Shown: positions 1-11,643 of the stretch, one piece after another | How positions within the stretch are numbered: position 1 is the first letter of the stretch | Layout: each line of letters begins with the position of its first letter | Assembly: GCA_030704615.1 (NCBI GenBank) | Contig: CM060731.1 | Coordinates: forward strand, 9,920,001 to 9,984,000 | Length of the DNA stretch: 64,000 nucleotides | Direction: 5' to 3' | From: Takakia lepidozioides | Taxonomy: Eukaryota; Streptophyta; Takakiopsida; Takakiales; Takakiaceae | The notes under the pieces: model-generated | Database searches by the model: none | What the model was told of the DNA's origin: nothing | What the model saw: the letters and a program-made list of their open reading frames with translations, nothing else | Program-made: the position numbers and the translations under genes

Positions 1-379
1 TCATCACAAAAGCTAATTGCAGGTCTGGAGATAAATCTCCGGAACCAGGCTCAAAGCATATCAGGTTCGAAATGAAACAATCAACCACTCATGCCTTAAG
101 TTCACATGCCAATCATAGTAGTAATAGGCTTGGTTATATAAACCAATCACCATCTCAGTCACTGTAAGCATATACATTTCATGAGCCATTCTCCAGCCTC
201 TCCCTCACTCGCAGTCCAGCCCCACACACTCCCTTCTCCATCAGTTCATCAGTCCTAAGATCATTCCTCCGCCATACACCCCAGCCTCTTACTCACTTAG
301 ATTTACCCTAAACCTTGCTCGGTTCTGCCTCTACCTCTGCTTTACACAAACCCTACCCTAAACCCTACACATCGTGAAA
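1..379. other. No gene recognised
   Basis: No coding exon or element boundary could be recognised here. Two or three copies of a plant telomere-like heptamer (CCCTAAA) occur around 307-370 but are too few and irregular to be a telomeric array. Confidence 0.5.
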
Positions 380-1965
380 ACGCTCAATTGCTTCCACAAT
401 CTGAGAGGAACTAAGGGTGACATTGTACTCATAAGACGTTGTTTGCCGTAGCCTTGTGGCCATTGACCCCGCGCCCAGTTTGAGCGGGAACAAAAGGAAC
501 AGAACCTACCTCTGTCAGGGGCTGACGTTGGTAGTAAGACTTACCTTCATATAAAGAATTAATCCGGGTTTCCAGATATCCTCTAGAAATCCCTTCACAC
601 AAGCATCAATCTGATGTGTGTGATTTGCCCAAAAACTAGGCCTCAGGAGGGCCTGGGCTTTTGGCTCAGCCTCGAGACTTTCAAAGTTGGTAAACAGGGG
701 TACAGGCACAATTCCCTTGATAGAATTGAAGAGAGCGTCTCTTTGGTGAGAGAACCCCGGATAGTGTATCAGAAAATGAATATTGTCTTCAGATTGCCCA
801 CACAACGGACAATTGCACTCTCCCTTTCCTCTCTTCTTCTGTTTGTTTCAAAGGTAGGCTTCCTGCCCTGAGTTTAAATTTCAGTCTAGTGCCGAGAGTG
901 GGTAGACCCTTGAGGTCATCCAAGATGTCGTCCCCCATGTCACTGACTGGAAACAAGTTCAGGGAAGTTTTCTGCCTAACTTCATTTTCATCAGACAATC
1001 TCATGGCAACAGACATGGCTGAGGACACTACAGCCTCTAAGTCAGATTTATCCAGCAGGGTCAAGACTTGCGGATCCAGGTCCAGGTCCTTGAGAATCTC
1101 TTCTACTCTCTTCTACCAGGACTTAGCCTGTTTGACAGGGCGGTCCTGTTTCCAAGATATAGAGTCGATTAACTTAGGATATCTGGTCTTGGGCATATGT
1201 TGCAGCTGACCCCACCATCTGACCTTGAATTCATGTCGTCGGAAGCTTAAGGACGGAATGCCAAACTCACCCTGAACAGCCACATTGGCTATTTTGGAGC
1301 ATGCTGACATACACTCCTTAAGCACCCCCACTTGAATGGATTCTACAGACTTAGCCTGGTTGGAGTTATCAGCCCATATAGCAGATTTGTACTTCCATGC
1401 AGGTCTAATAACGCGACAAAGCATGGTTTTCTAAACCTCAGAGTTGACACCTATGCAGTGGAAAAATTTAGTGAGCCCCAGACCTTTGCCTTTGCGAGTT
1501 TGAACAACTTTCCGGATATGTGCATCCCAATTACAATTGGAGGAAAACTGAACGCCCAGGTAAGTGTAGGGTTTAGGGTGGACCGGGATCTCTTGGGTAT
1601 CCCACTGCCACTGAAGATCACTTCCTCCCTCTCCTCTGTCGTTGAATGCTACCACTGCACATTTGTTGACATTAGCCTCTAGCCCCCAAAGATCAAAGTA
1701 TCTCTTCGCGCAATCAATCAACTCATGGAGATTGGTTGGAGTCTCTCCTATGCATGCGAAGTCATCCGCAAACATAAGGGCTGGTATGGTGGTATCACCC
1801 ACCCTTAACCCTAAATCCCTCGCTTTCCACATCCTCGAGGAGTTGATTGATGAAAACATTGAAGAGCAGAGGGGAGAGAGTACATCCTTGAGCTACACCT
1901 TGGTCTATGTCAAAGAAGTTGGACTTCTGTCCGTTAACAGTGACACAGCTATGTGAATTCAGCAT
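380..1965 (-). mobile_element. 5'-truncated LINE retrotransposon (RT C-terminal half and zf-RVT)
   Basis: Read on the minus strand from about 1955, the frame gives the reverse-transcriptase motif GVAQGCTLSPLLF, then the catalytic FADD box (about 1770), a YLGV motif, and finally a cysteine-rich zf-RVT tail (CPLCGQ...HFLIHYPGF, about 800-740) typical of plant non-LTR elements. Two in-frame TAG stops (near 1432 and 1114) and one frameshift (near 810) show it is dead. The endonuclease and the N-terminal RT are missing, the usual result of incomplete reverse transcription. The untranslated tail (about 515-380) matches the tail of the LINE at 47.6-48.6 kb, so both belong to one family. The break at about 1965 abuts the GTGAGCC repeat. 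Confidence 0.9.
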
Positions 1966-2150
1966 AGCTACGGCGTGAGCCCAGCCCCGTGAGCCTGGGA
2001 GCTGAGCTCACGTTGTAGCTGCAAAGCGTGAGCTGAGCTCACGCTTCAAGGAAGCGTGAGCGGCACAAATTTGCTGGAGAAGCAGGTCCTATAGGCGAGG
2101 ATTGCAAGAAGAGGGCCTATTACCGTGGACAAAACAAAGGGGGCCACCAT
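1966..2150 (+). repeat. GTGAGCC-rich transposon end, left-hand orientation
   Basis: This stretch has several GTGAGC(C) motifs in both orientations, followed by a block reading GGGCCTATTACCGTGG near 2135. The same order (outer GTGAGCCCAGCCCCGTGAGCC, then the GGGCCTATTACCG block) opens the element at 53,401, where an inverted copy is found 1.3 kb away. It is therefore read as one terminal inverted repeat. No right-hand partner was found for this copy; the SWIM gene lies just inside it, ending about 230 bp away. Confidence 0.6.
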
Positions 2151-2378
2151 GCACCATGTCTACCATGCCTGCACAAAAAGAGTAATATGAAAATATGGCA
2201 GAATAGAGCTCAGAATGATTGACACACTCTATTTCAATTCACAGATAGACGCTTACAATGAATGGCATGTGCATTTGCCCTGGTTCCGTGAACGAAATGT
2301 ATGTTTTTGTCCTAAATGCAAAGTCTTCACACGGTAACCTTGAAACCAGTATGGGAAGTGGGCATGGCTCGTATGTGT

Positions 2379-3889
2379 TCAAAGAGAATTTGGCTGAGCC
2401 CTACGTGAGGTGTCCCGCTGCAGAAGGGTGATGACTTCTCCGTAGCCTAGTGTGGCTTGGTGAATGAATTGGTCTCTCTTACCGTCGCAACACATAATTA
2501 CAAGGTATATGTAATATTGATGCTTGCAGGGGACCCACTTCCCTCTCATGCCGAGAGCGCCCTCACGCATCGTTACAAAATCCGGACAAGTGCAAGTAGG
2601 GAAATTCCCCACGGTAACCTGATATTCTTTGCCATGAAGAACTGAGCCAATAGACAGCACTGTGTAAATCCGTCCATACCCCGGGGCAGGGACTTCGGTG
2701 ATACGAGCCACCCGAGCCTGCAAAATTCTAGCCGATTCCATCTTGCATTCGTGATCTGCACCCGAAGCGACACGGCGCACTGTTTTTCCATCTCTTTTTG
2801 TTGGGTGGGAGTCGGCACCGGGTGGAGGCATTGCCGGAGCTTGTGGCACATCTGTGCGGACAATGCACAAGGGCACCACTCGGGATCGTGCAAGACAAAA
2901 CCCTCCCTCCTCCAGCATGCTTATCTCGGTTGTTGACAACGACGTCCCAAGTTTCACAGGCCAAATTGCGGGGGGAGGGGGTTTCATTATCACCGAAGGA
3001 CGAACTGTTTCCTTGACGCATCGTGCCATATCGTCTGGGCAGAACCAGAACTTGTGGTCCTTTGACTCCCCACTATGATAAGGTCGGAACAACCCTGTGA
3101 ATGTTGGAGCTGGAGTCCCCCTGGAGCCTTTGCATATTTTTGATTTGCATTTTTGAAAGAGGGGGTCCGAATTGCCATGCAAGCAACTCTAGATCCTGGT
3201 GGGGTGCGTTCTATATGCCACTCACTATCAATGCAATCAGATTCCTGCACCATGGCCACCACCTCCTCCAATGGGATTCCTGCTGCTGTGCTTGCATGTT
3301 CTGCACCTGCTCCACAGGAGGAGGACCCACCTGGGAAGGGGCCGGCACAGGACTTAGTCTGCACTGGAGACACCTTTGGCACAGAGAAATTGACCCTGTC
3401 TGGGTGATGGGAATCTCCATCTGAACCTGGAAGAGTGTTCAATTTCCTTTTGCATGATCCAAATCTTTCCTCGCCTTCCAAATGAGGGAGCCTGGATTGC
3501 AATGGGGAGCCTTCAGTGCACCTGTTCAGAGCTTTGGCCATCTTGGATGGGTCTCCAGACCTACTCGCAGCCCTTAGCATCAACAAAGTCGAACCGGGGC
3601 CCTTGCCTCCACCCCGTCCCATCAGAAAATTGCGGTACCTGGTTTGTTGTGTGAGTGCCCGCACCATGTCATCAGCAGTGGCCACATACAAGTCACGACC
3701 TGCTTTGGTAGATTGCTGCATCCAGGCGTTATAAACAGTCTCCGCCAAATTACAGGATGGCATGTCGGCCAAGTCCTCCAAGGACATTTCCTGCACGAGG
3801 CATTGCATGGAAATGTGAGGAAGGAAAGGAAATGGAAGAGGTTCTTCAAGCGACAATCCAAGAACCCCAAATGAAGAGGCATGTTGCAA
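2379..3889 (-). pseudogene. SWIM zinc-finger protein, MULE-associated type, frameshifted
   Basis: Two overlapping minus-strand frames (3889 to about 3100, then 3182 to 2379) make one broken product of roughly 480 residues. The C-terminal part has a SWIM zinc finger: CTCPDF, then GKWVPCKHQYYIY, i.e. CxC...CxH. SWIM fingers are commonly found C-terminal to the catalytic domain of Mutator-like transposases, where they are thought to bind DNA. The N-terminal part has no domain that I recognise. The frames change over about 3100-3180, so a frameshift or an unmodelled intron separates them. The gene lies inside the GTGAGCC repeat at 1966-2150 and may be cargo of that element (inference). The transposase remnant at 24.7-26.7 kb stops before its expected SWIM finger, which suggests that the two are parts of one family. 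Confidence 0.65.
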
Positions 3890-4020
3890 AATTTCTGATT
3901 TTGGGATTCGAGAGGCGGACCAACTCCAGGCGTTTGCCTCTCATTCTGGTTCCACTGACAAAGGTCCGCTTACTCCTGAAGCATAGCAACATTTCCAGCA
4001 AGTATTAAAGGATATCAAGG

Positions 4021-5321
4021 TAAGTGATCACCTTGCTCCCCAGCAAATTAATCGCCTGCATCAGTTTCTACATGACAATCTCGACATCTTTAGTCAAGGG
4101 CTTCATGACTTGGGCCGCACCACCCTTCTGGATCATGACATCATCACGGATGGTAAGCCTATCAAACAACATGCCTACAGGGAGAGTTTACGTGAGCGCA
4201 AGGTCAGTCAGGATGAGATTACCAAGATGCTTGATGCTGGTGTAATCACCCCCTCCATATCCCCTTGGACCAGTCCCATTGTCTTGGTGGGTAAGAAGGA
4301 TGGCTCAACCCGTTTTTGCGTTGATTTTCGGCGTTTGAATGCCATCACAAAGAGGGATGTTTACCCTTTGCCACGCATCAATGAAACGCTTGATCAACTG
4401 AATGGGGCCACTATCTTCTCTTCCTTAGATTCAGCCTCTGGCTTTTGGCAAGTTCCTTTAACTGCTGCTGCTAAGGAGAAAACTGCCATCACCTTCAGGA
4501 TGGGCCTCTTCCAATTTGAAACAATGCCTTTTGGCCTTTGCAACGCCACTGCTACATTTCAGCGCTTGATCGATATAATTTTAGGAAACCTTCGTTGGGA
4601 GTGTGCCTTGGTTTACATTGATGACATCAACATTTACTCTACAACGTTTGATGCTCATCTGTTGGATTTACAACGGGTTGCGTGCAGACTTCGTGCAGCC
4701 GGGCTTAAGGTTAAAGCCAAGAAGCGTGATTTTTGTATGGAACAGCTCCATTTCTTGGGCCATCTGCTTTCTGCTGCTGGCATCAGTCCTGACCCTGCTA
4801 AGATCCAAGCTGTGTGGAACTATTCAGCCCCTCGGGATAAAAACATGCGTTAAAGCCTTCTTAGGCTTGGGTTCTTACTATCGTCGCTTCATTTTTCAGT
4901 TTGCCAAGTTAGCTGCTCCCTTCACTCGCTTGTTATCCAAGGATGCTCGTTTTGTATGGGGTACTGCTGAACGTCCGCATTTGAGAAGCTCAAAATTGCA
5001 CTAATTTCTGCTCCTGTGCTTGCCTATCCTGATTTTACCTTGCCATTTCTCTTGCAAACTGATGCCAGTGATCTAGCTATCTTTGCTGTGTTGAGCCAGA
5101 TTCAAGATGGTCAGGAGCATGCCATCGCCTACGCCTCTCGCCACCTTGATAAACATGAGCACAATTACTCTATCACTGACAAGGAAGGCCTTGCAGTTAT
5201 CTTTGGAGTCAAATATTTTAGGCAGTATTTACATGGCTGTCATTTTACCATTGAAACTGATCATCTACCTTTAAAAGCCTTGCTAACCCCTCGTGAACTC
5301 ACTGGCAAGTTAGCTAGGTAG
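4021..5321 (+). pseudogene. Ty3/gypsy reverse transcriptase-RNase H remnant
   Basis: The frame starting near 4025 has the usual Ty3/gypsy order: a linker ending in SPIVLVGKKDGS, the CVDFRRLN motif, MPFGLCNA and the catalytic YIDD box (about 4612). It continues, after a frameshift near 4850, to FLGLGSYYRRF. After another shift near 5010 comes the RNase H domain, with LLQTDASD at its start and IAYASRHL and TDHLPLKAL further on. It stops near 5321. Gag, protease and integrase were not found, nor were LTRs. The 5322-5675 stretch holds only a short proline-rich frame and no recognisable gene. This copy is distinct in sequence from the gypsy element that follows. Confidence 0.9.
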
Positions 5322-5675
5322 GCTCTCATCTCCTACAAGCGTGGGAAGGATAATGTTAAGGTTTGACTCGAGGCGAATCCAAAATCCCTGCACCTTACAC
5401 TACCTTAAATGATCTAGTCTCCCCTGCTGCACGATCTCCCTCACCTACTGTACCTATTTCAGATCCCTATGCCTTGTGTCATTTGCTGGACTATCCTTAT
5501 GTTCCTCCAGATTTGCTTAACACTTGGGATCTTCTAAAGTTTGATGTTGGTTGACTCTCCCCTGGTATTGGCATGAATTTTGGTCTGGTATCCTGCAGAT
5601 TGGTCTGGTACTTTCCCTTGCCTAAGAAACTGCTCATCTTGTCTTGCGTCTGCCTTGGTTTGTTTCCTGACCAAG

Positions 5676-6400
5676 TGTCGCGGCCCTTTGCCTCGAGGGC
5701 AGGGGGTCGGGACACGAGAGGGGCTGCCCCTGTGGTGGGGGCAATGGCAACAATAGATGCGGGGGCTGAAGCACCCTTGAGTGCCCAAGGCACTCAAGGA
5801 GGCGGAGGCGCTCACTAGGTGGAGCCCCGCACACCGGGTTGCGGTGGGGGTGGTTCCACGAGGGGTGGTGGTAGCTTAGTGGGACTTAGTGGGGGTGGCA
5901 TAGGACCACCATGGGGGCGGAGACCTTGTGGTGGGAGTCGTGGGGAGTCTTGGGACTCATCACAGTCCAATGGGACCGTGGTGGGTGGGCCAAGACTCAC
6001 CGCGACTCATCACCGGGAGTCGAGGGTTTTCATGGTGGTTCGCCATAAAAGGATGGTGTTGTTTGTGAAACCCCCGCGGACAGTCACAGAAGTATATATA
6101 GGGAGTGGTAACCCCGAGAACGGTGCAAGCCCGTTGGTGACCAAAAACTAGTGAGTAAGCGTGCGAGCTGGAAAGCGACCAAGGTGTGGGGAGCTGTTCC
6201 GGACTGCCATCGACCAAAGGGAATTTCCACTTGGCCCAAATTGAAAGAGCGTCAAGTGGAGGAGTAAAAGGGGACCGTTATGTCCCGGGGAGCAGCCGAA
6301 GCTCCGAATTGGCCCGGTGGCTAGTTTGGGAGTTAGGCGCGCACATCAAAGCGAGTAACTATGACTTGAAGGGGAGTTTACCGAAGTGAGGTGCGCGACA
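5676..6400 (+). repeat. 5' LTR of second Ty3/gypsy element
   Basis: The segment begins TGTCGC and ends GCGACA, a perfect 6-bp terminal inverted pair of the TG...CA type. It is followed two bases later by a tRNA-Met-type primer-binding site. A TATA-like TATATATAGGG lies at about 6091, placing the probable transcription start in the last 300 bp. The length is 725 bp. No 3' LTR is present in the window, because the element is cut at 9119 by a CACTA insertion. Confidence 0.85.
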
Positions 6401-6402
6401 CT

Positions 6403-6414
6403 TGGTATCAGAGC
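6403..6414 (+). other. Primer-binding site, tRNA-Met type
   Basis: TGGTATCAGAGC is the classic plant LTR-retrotransposon primer site complementary to the 3' end of initiator tRNA-Met. Its position directly after the LTR fixes the LTR boundary. Confidence 0.9.
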
Positions 6415-6454
6415 CTAGAGTTCAGTACGCGATCGTGCTTGGATCGGCCTCATC

Positions 6455-9119
6455 ATGGGGTCGGGCAAGCGAAAGCGAAAGCGGAATGACCCAAAAGATG
6501 ATGATCCTGGTGAGCCCGATGGGGCGACGTGTCACCGAAGCGGCAATTTGAGGAGGCGATTCATGCTTTTGAAAGCGAGGCCACTCAAGAACGGGAGGAA
6601 TCTGGGGAGTCAGAGCCCGAGGACTCCCCGGAGGCTCCGCCAGACCAACAGATGTCTTCCATGCCAGCAGCCTTTGGGAAGGGTTGTTGGCTCAATTTGG
6701 CGGGACGTTAAAAGACGTGTTGAAGGCGGCTAATGCCACTTCCACTAAGGCAAAGTTGCCTAAGGAACCCGACACCTTCAAGGGCGTCCAAAATCGGAAG
6801 ACACTCAATACCTAGCTCTTGGAGCTAGAGCAGTACTTCCGGGCGGCCAAGTTGAGTGACGAGGATCGGGTGGAAGTGGCTCCCACCTATTTGAGGGGCT
6901 ATACTCAACAATGGTGGCAGAAATGCCTTCACGACCAAGGTCCAAACCCAAAAACCTTGAACTGGAGTGGGTTCAAGGAACTTATGAAAAGACAGTTTGT
7001 TCCCCTCAACGCGTCCTGGCTCGCCCGGGACAAGATGAGGAATTTGAAGCAAACAGATGACATTCGGGGATATGTTTCAGGCTTTCAATGTGCTGTTGCT
7101 CGAAGTAGCGGATATGGCAGAACCAGAAATGGTCTTCAACTTTGTGGCGGGACTGGCCCCATGGGCCAGGCGGAAGTTGGAGGAGAAGCCACCTAAGACT
7201 TTGAACGAGGCAATTGAAAGGGCTGAATGTTTCTCGGATGTCCCTAGGGGCGAAAGACAAGGCCGTACGGAGCTAAACCACAAGAAGACCCAGCGGGAGG
7301 GTGATTCCTTTCGACCGGAAAAGAAGTGGGATAGGCCACGCGGCGACAATGGCACGTGGAGATCGAAGGGAGGTCCTTCTCACGTCAAGGCAGCACCTGG
7401 TGCTCCGAAAGGAAAATCGGGTGCGGCGACTTATGGCAGAAAGAAGGCGACCTTCGATGGAGTGTGTTTTAATTGCGGGGAGCCCGAGCACATGGCTAAG
7501 AAGTGCACGAAACCCCGACAATTGAACATGACTCGGGCTTCCACAGAGTTGTCCGAAGAGTCCATCAGCCGCTTGGGGGAGGCGGTGGTCGCCAAGATTT
7601 GCAAGGTAGGCAACTACTCTTGTGAGTTGTATCAGGAAACTGACGCCTTGCGTAAAGGGAGTCAGTTATTGTTCGTGAGTGGGATAATCTCCGGAACTAA
7701 CGTGTCGTTGTTGGTGGACACATGAGCGTCGCACTCTTTCATGACACCGGCAACGGCACGGAAGCTGGGGCTCCCGACAAGTGATATGGGGGCCATCATT
7801 GAAGTACGTTCGGCCAAAGGAGAACCACAACGGGCGACAAGGATGGTGTTCGATGTTCCTCTTCAGTTGGGGAGTTGGGAGGGACGTGAGAACTTCACCA
7901 TTTGCGAAATCGATGGAGTTGTTCTTATTTTGGGGATGACCTTTTTGAGCAAATCCGGAGGGGTCATAGATGGCCACAAGAGAGAAGTCACACTACCGTG
8001 TGGGAATGGTGGCGAAGTTTTACGAGTGTAGGAAACCCCCAACCCAGTGGGAGGGCGAATAAACCTGCTGTCAGCAAAGGAATGGGTTGTGGAGGAGCAC
8101 ATGAGCCCCAGTTTTTGCTTTACGTAAGACAAGTGAAGGGAGAAAGCGATAGGGAGCCGAACCCAGATTGGATCAAGAGGATTTTGGAGAAATACCAGGA
8201 TGTGATGCCGGAGGATTTACCAAGCGGCTTGCCACCGCGAAGAGGAGTTGACCACAAGATTGAGGTGATAACGGGATCGGAGCCGCCTGCCAAGGCGCCC
8301 TACCGGTTGAGCCACAGAGAGTTGGTCGAGCTGAAGGCTCAGCTCAAGGATCTAATGTCAAAGGGGTACATCCGGCCGAGTAAGTCACCCTACGGAGCCC
8401 CCAGACAAGAAGGATGGGACGCTGCGGATGTGTGTCGATTATAGGGCTCTGAATAAGGTGACTATCAAGAACCGGTACCCTTTGCCAAGAATCGACGACC
8501 TCTTCGATCGGTTGGCAGGAGCGAAATATTTCAGCTGGATCAATTTGCGCTCGGGCTACCATCAAATCCAAGTGGCGGAAGGAGATGATGAGAAGACCGC
8601 GTGCGGGACAAGATATGGTTCATATGAGTTCTTGGTGATGCCTTTTGGGCTCACCAACGCACCCGCGACCTTTAGCACGCTAATGAACAGCCTTTTCCAG
8701 GAATGGTTGGATGACTTTGTGATCGTGTACATCGACGACATCTTGATGTACTCGAAAACAAAGGAAGAGCACTTGGAGCACCTCAAAAGGGTGTTCCAGA
8801 AATTGCGGGAAGGGAAGCTGTATGCCAAAGCTTCAAAGTGCGAATTTAGGATCACAAAAGTGGAGTTCCTAGGGCATGTGATTACACAGGATGGGATCAA
8901 AATGGATGACAGAAAGGTGAGGGCGATCTTGGACTGGGAGCCTCCGACTTCGGTCCCGGGAGTGCGATCCTTCCTAGGACTCGCATCCTATTACCGGAAG
9001 TATATGAGAAATTTCGTCAAGATCGGGGGGGCCGCTGTCAGACCTTCTGTGTCAGTCCAAAGTCTGGGTATGGAACACCTAGCTCCAGTCCTCAAAATCC
9101 CGGAGTTCGACCGTCCATT
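6455..9119 (+). pseudogene. Ty3/gypsy gag-pol, truncated by CACTA insertion
   Basis: Starting at ATG 6455, gag runs through several frames. The capsid region is near 6819-7200 (QQWWQKCLHD), continuing after a frameshift near 7060. A CCHC zinc knuckle, CFNCGEPEHMAKKC, lies at about 7466-7510. The protease active site reads VDT-stop-AS at about 7720, so the Gly of DTG is replaced by TGA. RT follows (about 8160-9010): the frame shifts near 8420, then [25 protein letters not shown] (about 8730) and [11 protein letters not shown]. The connection to RNase H is garbled after about 9030. The reading ends at IPEFDRPF, just before the RNase H TDAS motif, where the CACTA terminus begins. Integrase is not seen in the window. 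Confidence 0.92.
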
Positions 9120-9720
9120 CACTAGAAGAAAAACGCGGAATAACCATTGGCCCTTTAACCACTACTTTCTTTGTCCACTCTATAAACCACTAGTAACCTC
9201 TTGCCAGTGGTTAATCCCAATGAAATGCCATGGTGGCATCACAGATAGTGGTTGGAAGTGGTTTCAACCACTCAGTAGTCCACGTGTAATAATTTGTTTT
9301 TATTTATTATTATTAATTTGGTAATACATTTTAATTAATTAATATAATATTCGACGTGGACGAGTGCAGTGGTAAATTGTGAGTGGTTATAGACACCTCA
9401 GTGATGGGAAGTGGTTGAAACCACTCGCTACTCCACGTGTAATAATTCAAATTTTATTTGTGATTTATGATTTGGAAATATATTTTAATTCATAAATATA
9501 ATATTCCACGTGGACTGGTGCACGTTGATCTTGAGTGGTTAAAGACACCTCATTGATTTGTACCACTTTGACAGTGGTGGAGAGTGGGTGGTGAAAGATA
9601 CTGCAGTAATTGGAACCACTATTCTAGTGGTTGCTCATGAGTGGTTGCCTACAGACAAGTGATTGGTACCACTTTTTGGGTGATACATGAAAAATTTTAA
9701 GTGGTTTGTGCAGCTGTGAC
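9120..9720. repeat. CACTA subterminal repeats with ~145-bp duplication
   Basis: AGTGGTT or its complement AACCACT occurs many times. Part of the region is duplicated in tandem: a block holding TCCACGTGTAATAATT, an AT-rich stretch and GTGGACGAGTG/GTGGACTGGTG is seen near 9280-9385 and again near 9430-9530. Subterminal repeats are the known binding sites of CACTA DNA-binding proteins. The CCACGTG core is also a plant G-box, which may be coincidental. Confidence 0.7.
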
Positions 9721-9841
9721 AGACTTTGAAAAACAGACAAGTGGCCAGACCATTGTGGCATGATGATATTGAACAAATGGTTCCAACAATAAACTTTATT
9801 CTGAATCTGAAACATATTCGTCACCCTCTGAATCACTTTGC

Positions 9842-11284
9842 TCAATTGGAATAGCGGTTGGTTGCACAAACGCCGCTTGAATGGTAGCCAACATTATTTA
9901 GAGCCGTGGCACCATCTAATGACCTAGGTATTGGCTGATCTGATAAGGTGGACGGTGCCTGAAGGCCATCGAAATCTGCATTTTCGCCAATGTCACATTG
10001 ATCTATGTCCGCCACAATCTTTTTTGCTCTTGGATCCTTCCGAAGGACTACCTTCCACTCCGAACTTGGGGACTCATCCGAAAAGAACACTTGTTCAACT
10101 TGAGATGGAAAGATGAATGGCTGATCATTGGCGGGTAATATCCTCCCAAAATTTGCAAGTAGAAAACCATACGAATCCCGCTTCATTGTAGCATTTTGTC
10201 CAACGAGGTTGGCCCTCATCCAGGCACAATGAAATACAATGGGGTGCACTCGTCCATAATCCAATTTGAAGATCTCTTTGATGACCCCAACGTACTCTAA
10301 TGGTGACATGATTGGATTTCTATCACGCACACTATTTCTGCTCTGTTGTTGGAAGACGGATGCAACTCCGGAATCAAAAGAGACAAGAAGACGACTCTCC
10401 GTGTCATCCACTTGATAATGATTTCCATACGCCTTCATGCCACGAAATGAAGCTGATCTCAATGAGGGGGGAGTAGACAAATGAATTACATCCGTATCCT
10501 CAACACCATGCTCAGAGACATGGGCCTAGACTGCATGGTGTATCCATACCGGTAGGGGTGGAAACTCCAACAAATGGGGAGGGTATGGCACCGGAAGGCG
10601 GCAGTGACGTCGACGATTGGCACGCCACTCACGAGCACATGCCTCTCTATCTGCAATGAACTGTGCCTTCTCTGTTGCATACTTTCTGTCACACCGGAAC
10701 ACATGTGTCTAGTTCATCTGATGAACTAGCAAATGGGTCATGACATCAAAGAAAGAAAGAGGGAACTCTTTCTCTAACAGACATAAGATTACAGCAACAT
10801 CCTCACGCAATGAATCTATTTCATTAGGGTCCCATACTTTGGCACAAATCCGGCAGAAAATGCGACTCACACGTATAATGACCCCACGTGGGCCCCCCAC
10901 CATGCAATGGCGAATACACACAGGTAAAATCTGTTGCATTAAAACGTGATAATCATGGGACTTCATACTCGTCAAATGTTTCCTAGACGGGTGTATGTGT
11001 TTTTGAAATGCACTTGCAAATCCCGAAGGAGTTTTGATAGCCCCCAAAGTATCAAGAAATATCGTGATTTCAGCGGGAGTGAGAACATACGGTGCTGCTG
11101 GTTTCATGATACGTGAAGGGTTTTGTGGATCAGGCCGAAGCCACAAGTAACGTCTAATGCTGATTACCTCCATGTCGTTCTTCACCTTCACCGTGTCCTT
11201 CCGTCCGAAAATCGTCTTCAACAAGTTTTCACAAAAATTCTTTTCGCAATGCATGGGATCCAGTAAATAGCGTTGCAACAGAGC
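9842..11284 (-). pseudogene. CACTA transposase C-terminal part (DUF4218, DUF4216)
   Basis: An acceptor-like TTGCAG sits just before 11,284. The frame then gives LLDPMHCEKNFCENLL, the end of the tnp2 domain, followed by a DUF4218-like region with SHDYHVLMQQILPV and VILCLLEKEFPLSFFD. Near 10,700 the frame is lost and resumes shifted (10,704-10,486), then continues from 10,480 to 9842 with a DUF4216-like region (LEYVGVIKEIFKLDY, then VFHCAWM). The DUF4218-DUF4216 order is that of plant CACTA transposases. The intron linking it to the upstream exon would be 11,643-11,285. At least one frameshift near 10,480-10,710 disables this copy. Confidence 0.85.
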
Positions 11285-11643
11285 CTGCAATTGGTGACAC
11301 CATTTCAGGAACATTCCGACAGATTGCAGTCCTATACAAATCAGATTCCTTTATGAGCACTATATACTTCCATGTCTAAAGTGGTTGTGATGCATGACAG
11401 TCCCTCCTCAGTGGTTCAAACAACTCCTGTAGTGCATTATTAGCCTTTCAAGTGATGTCAACAACTTCCTGAGCATCATGGATACTATCTTTTACCATTC
11501 CACGAGTTATTAATGTGAAGTCCAAATTACATGCAATACTGCTACTTTACCACTCGGAAAGTAAGAAGTAACCGCTACAGGGGCACTACCTTTTCCATTT
11601 ACAAAGAACATTGAACTCAAACAAGTACAAGTGCAGGGGGTAC

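Noticed and set aside
300-370. Telomere-like CCCTAAA copies
   Set aside because: Only a few irregular copies, embedded in ordinary sequence; no tandem run.
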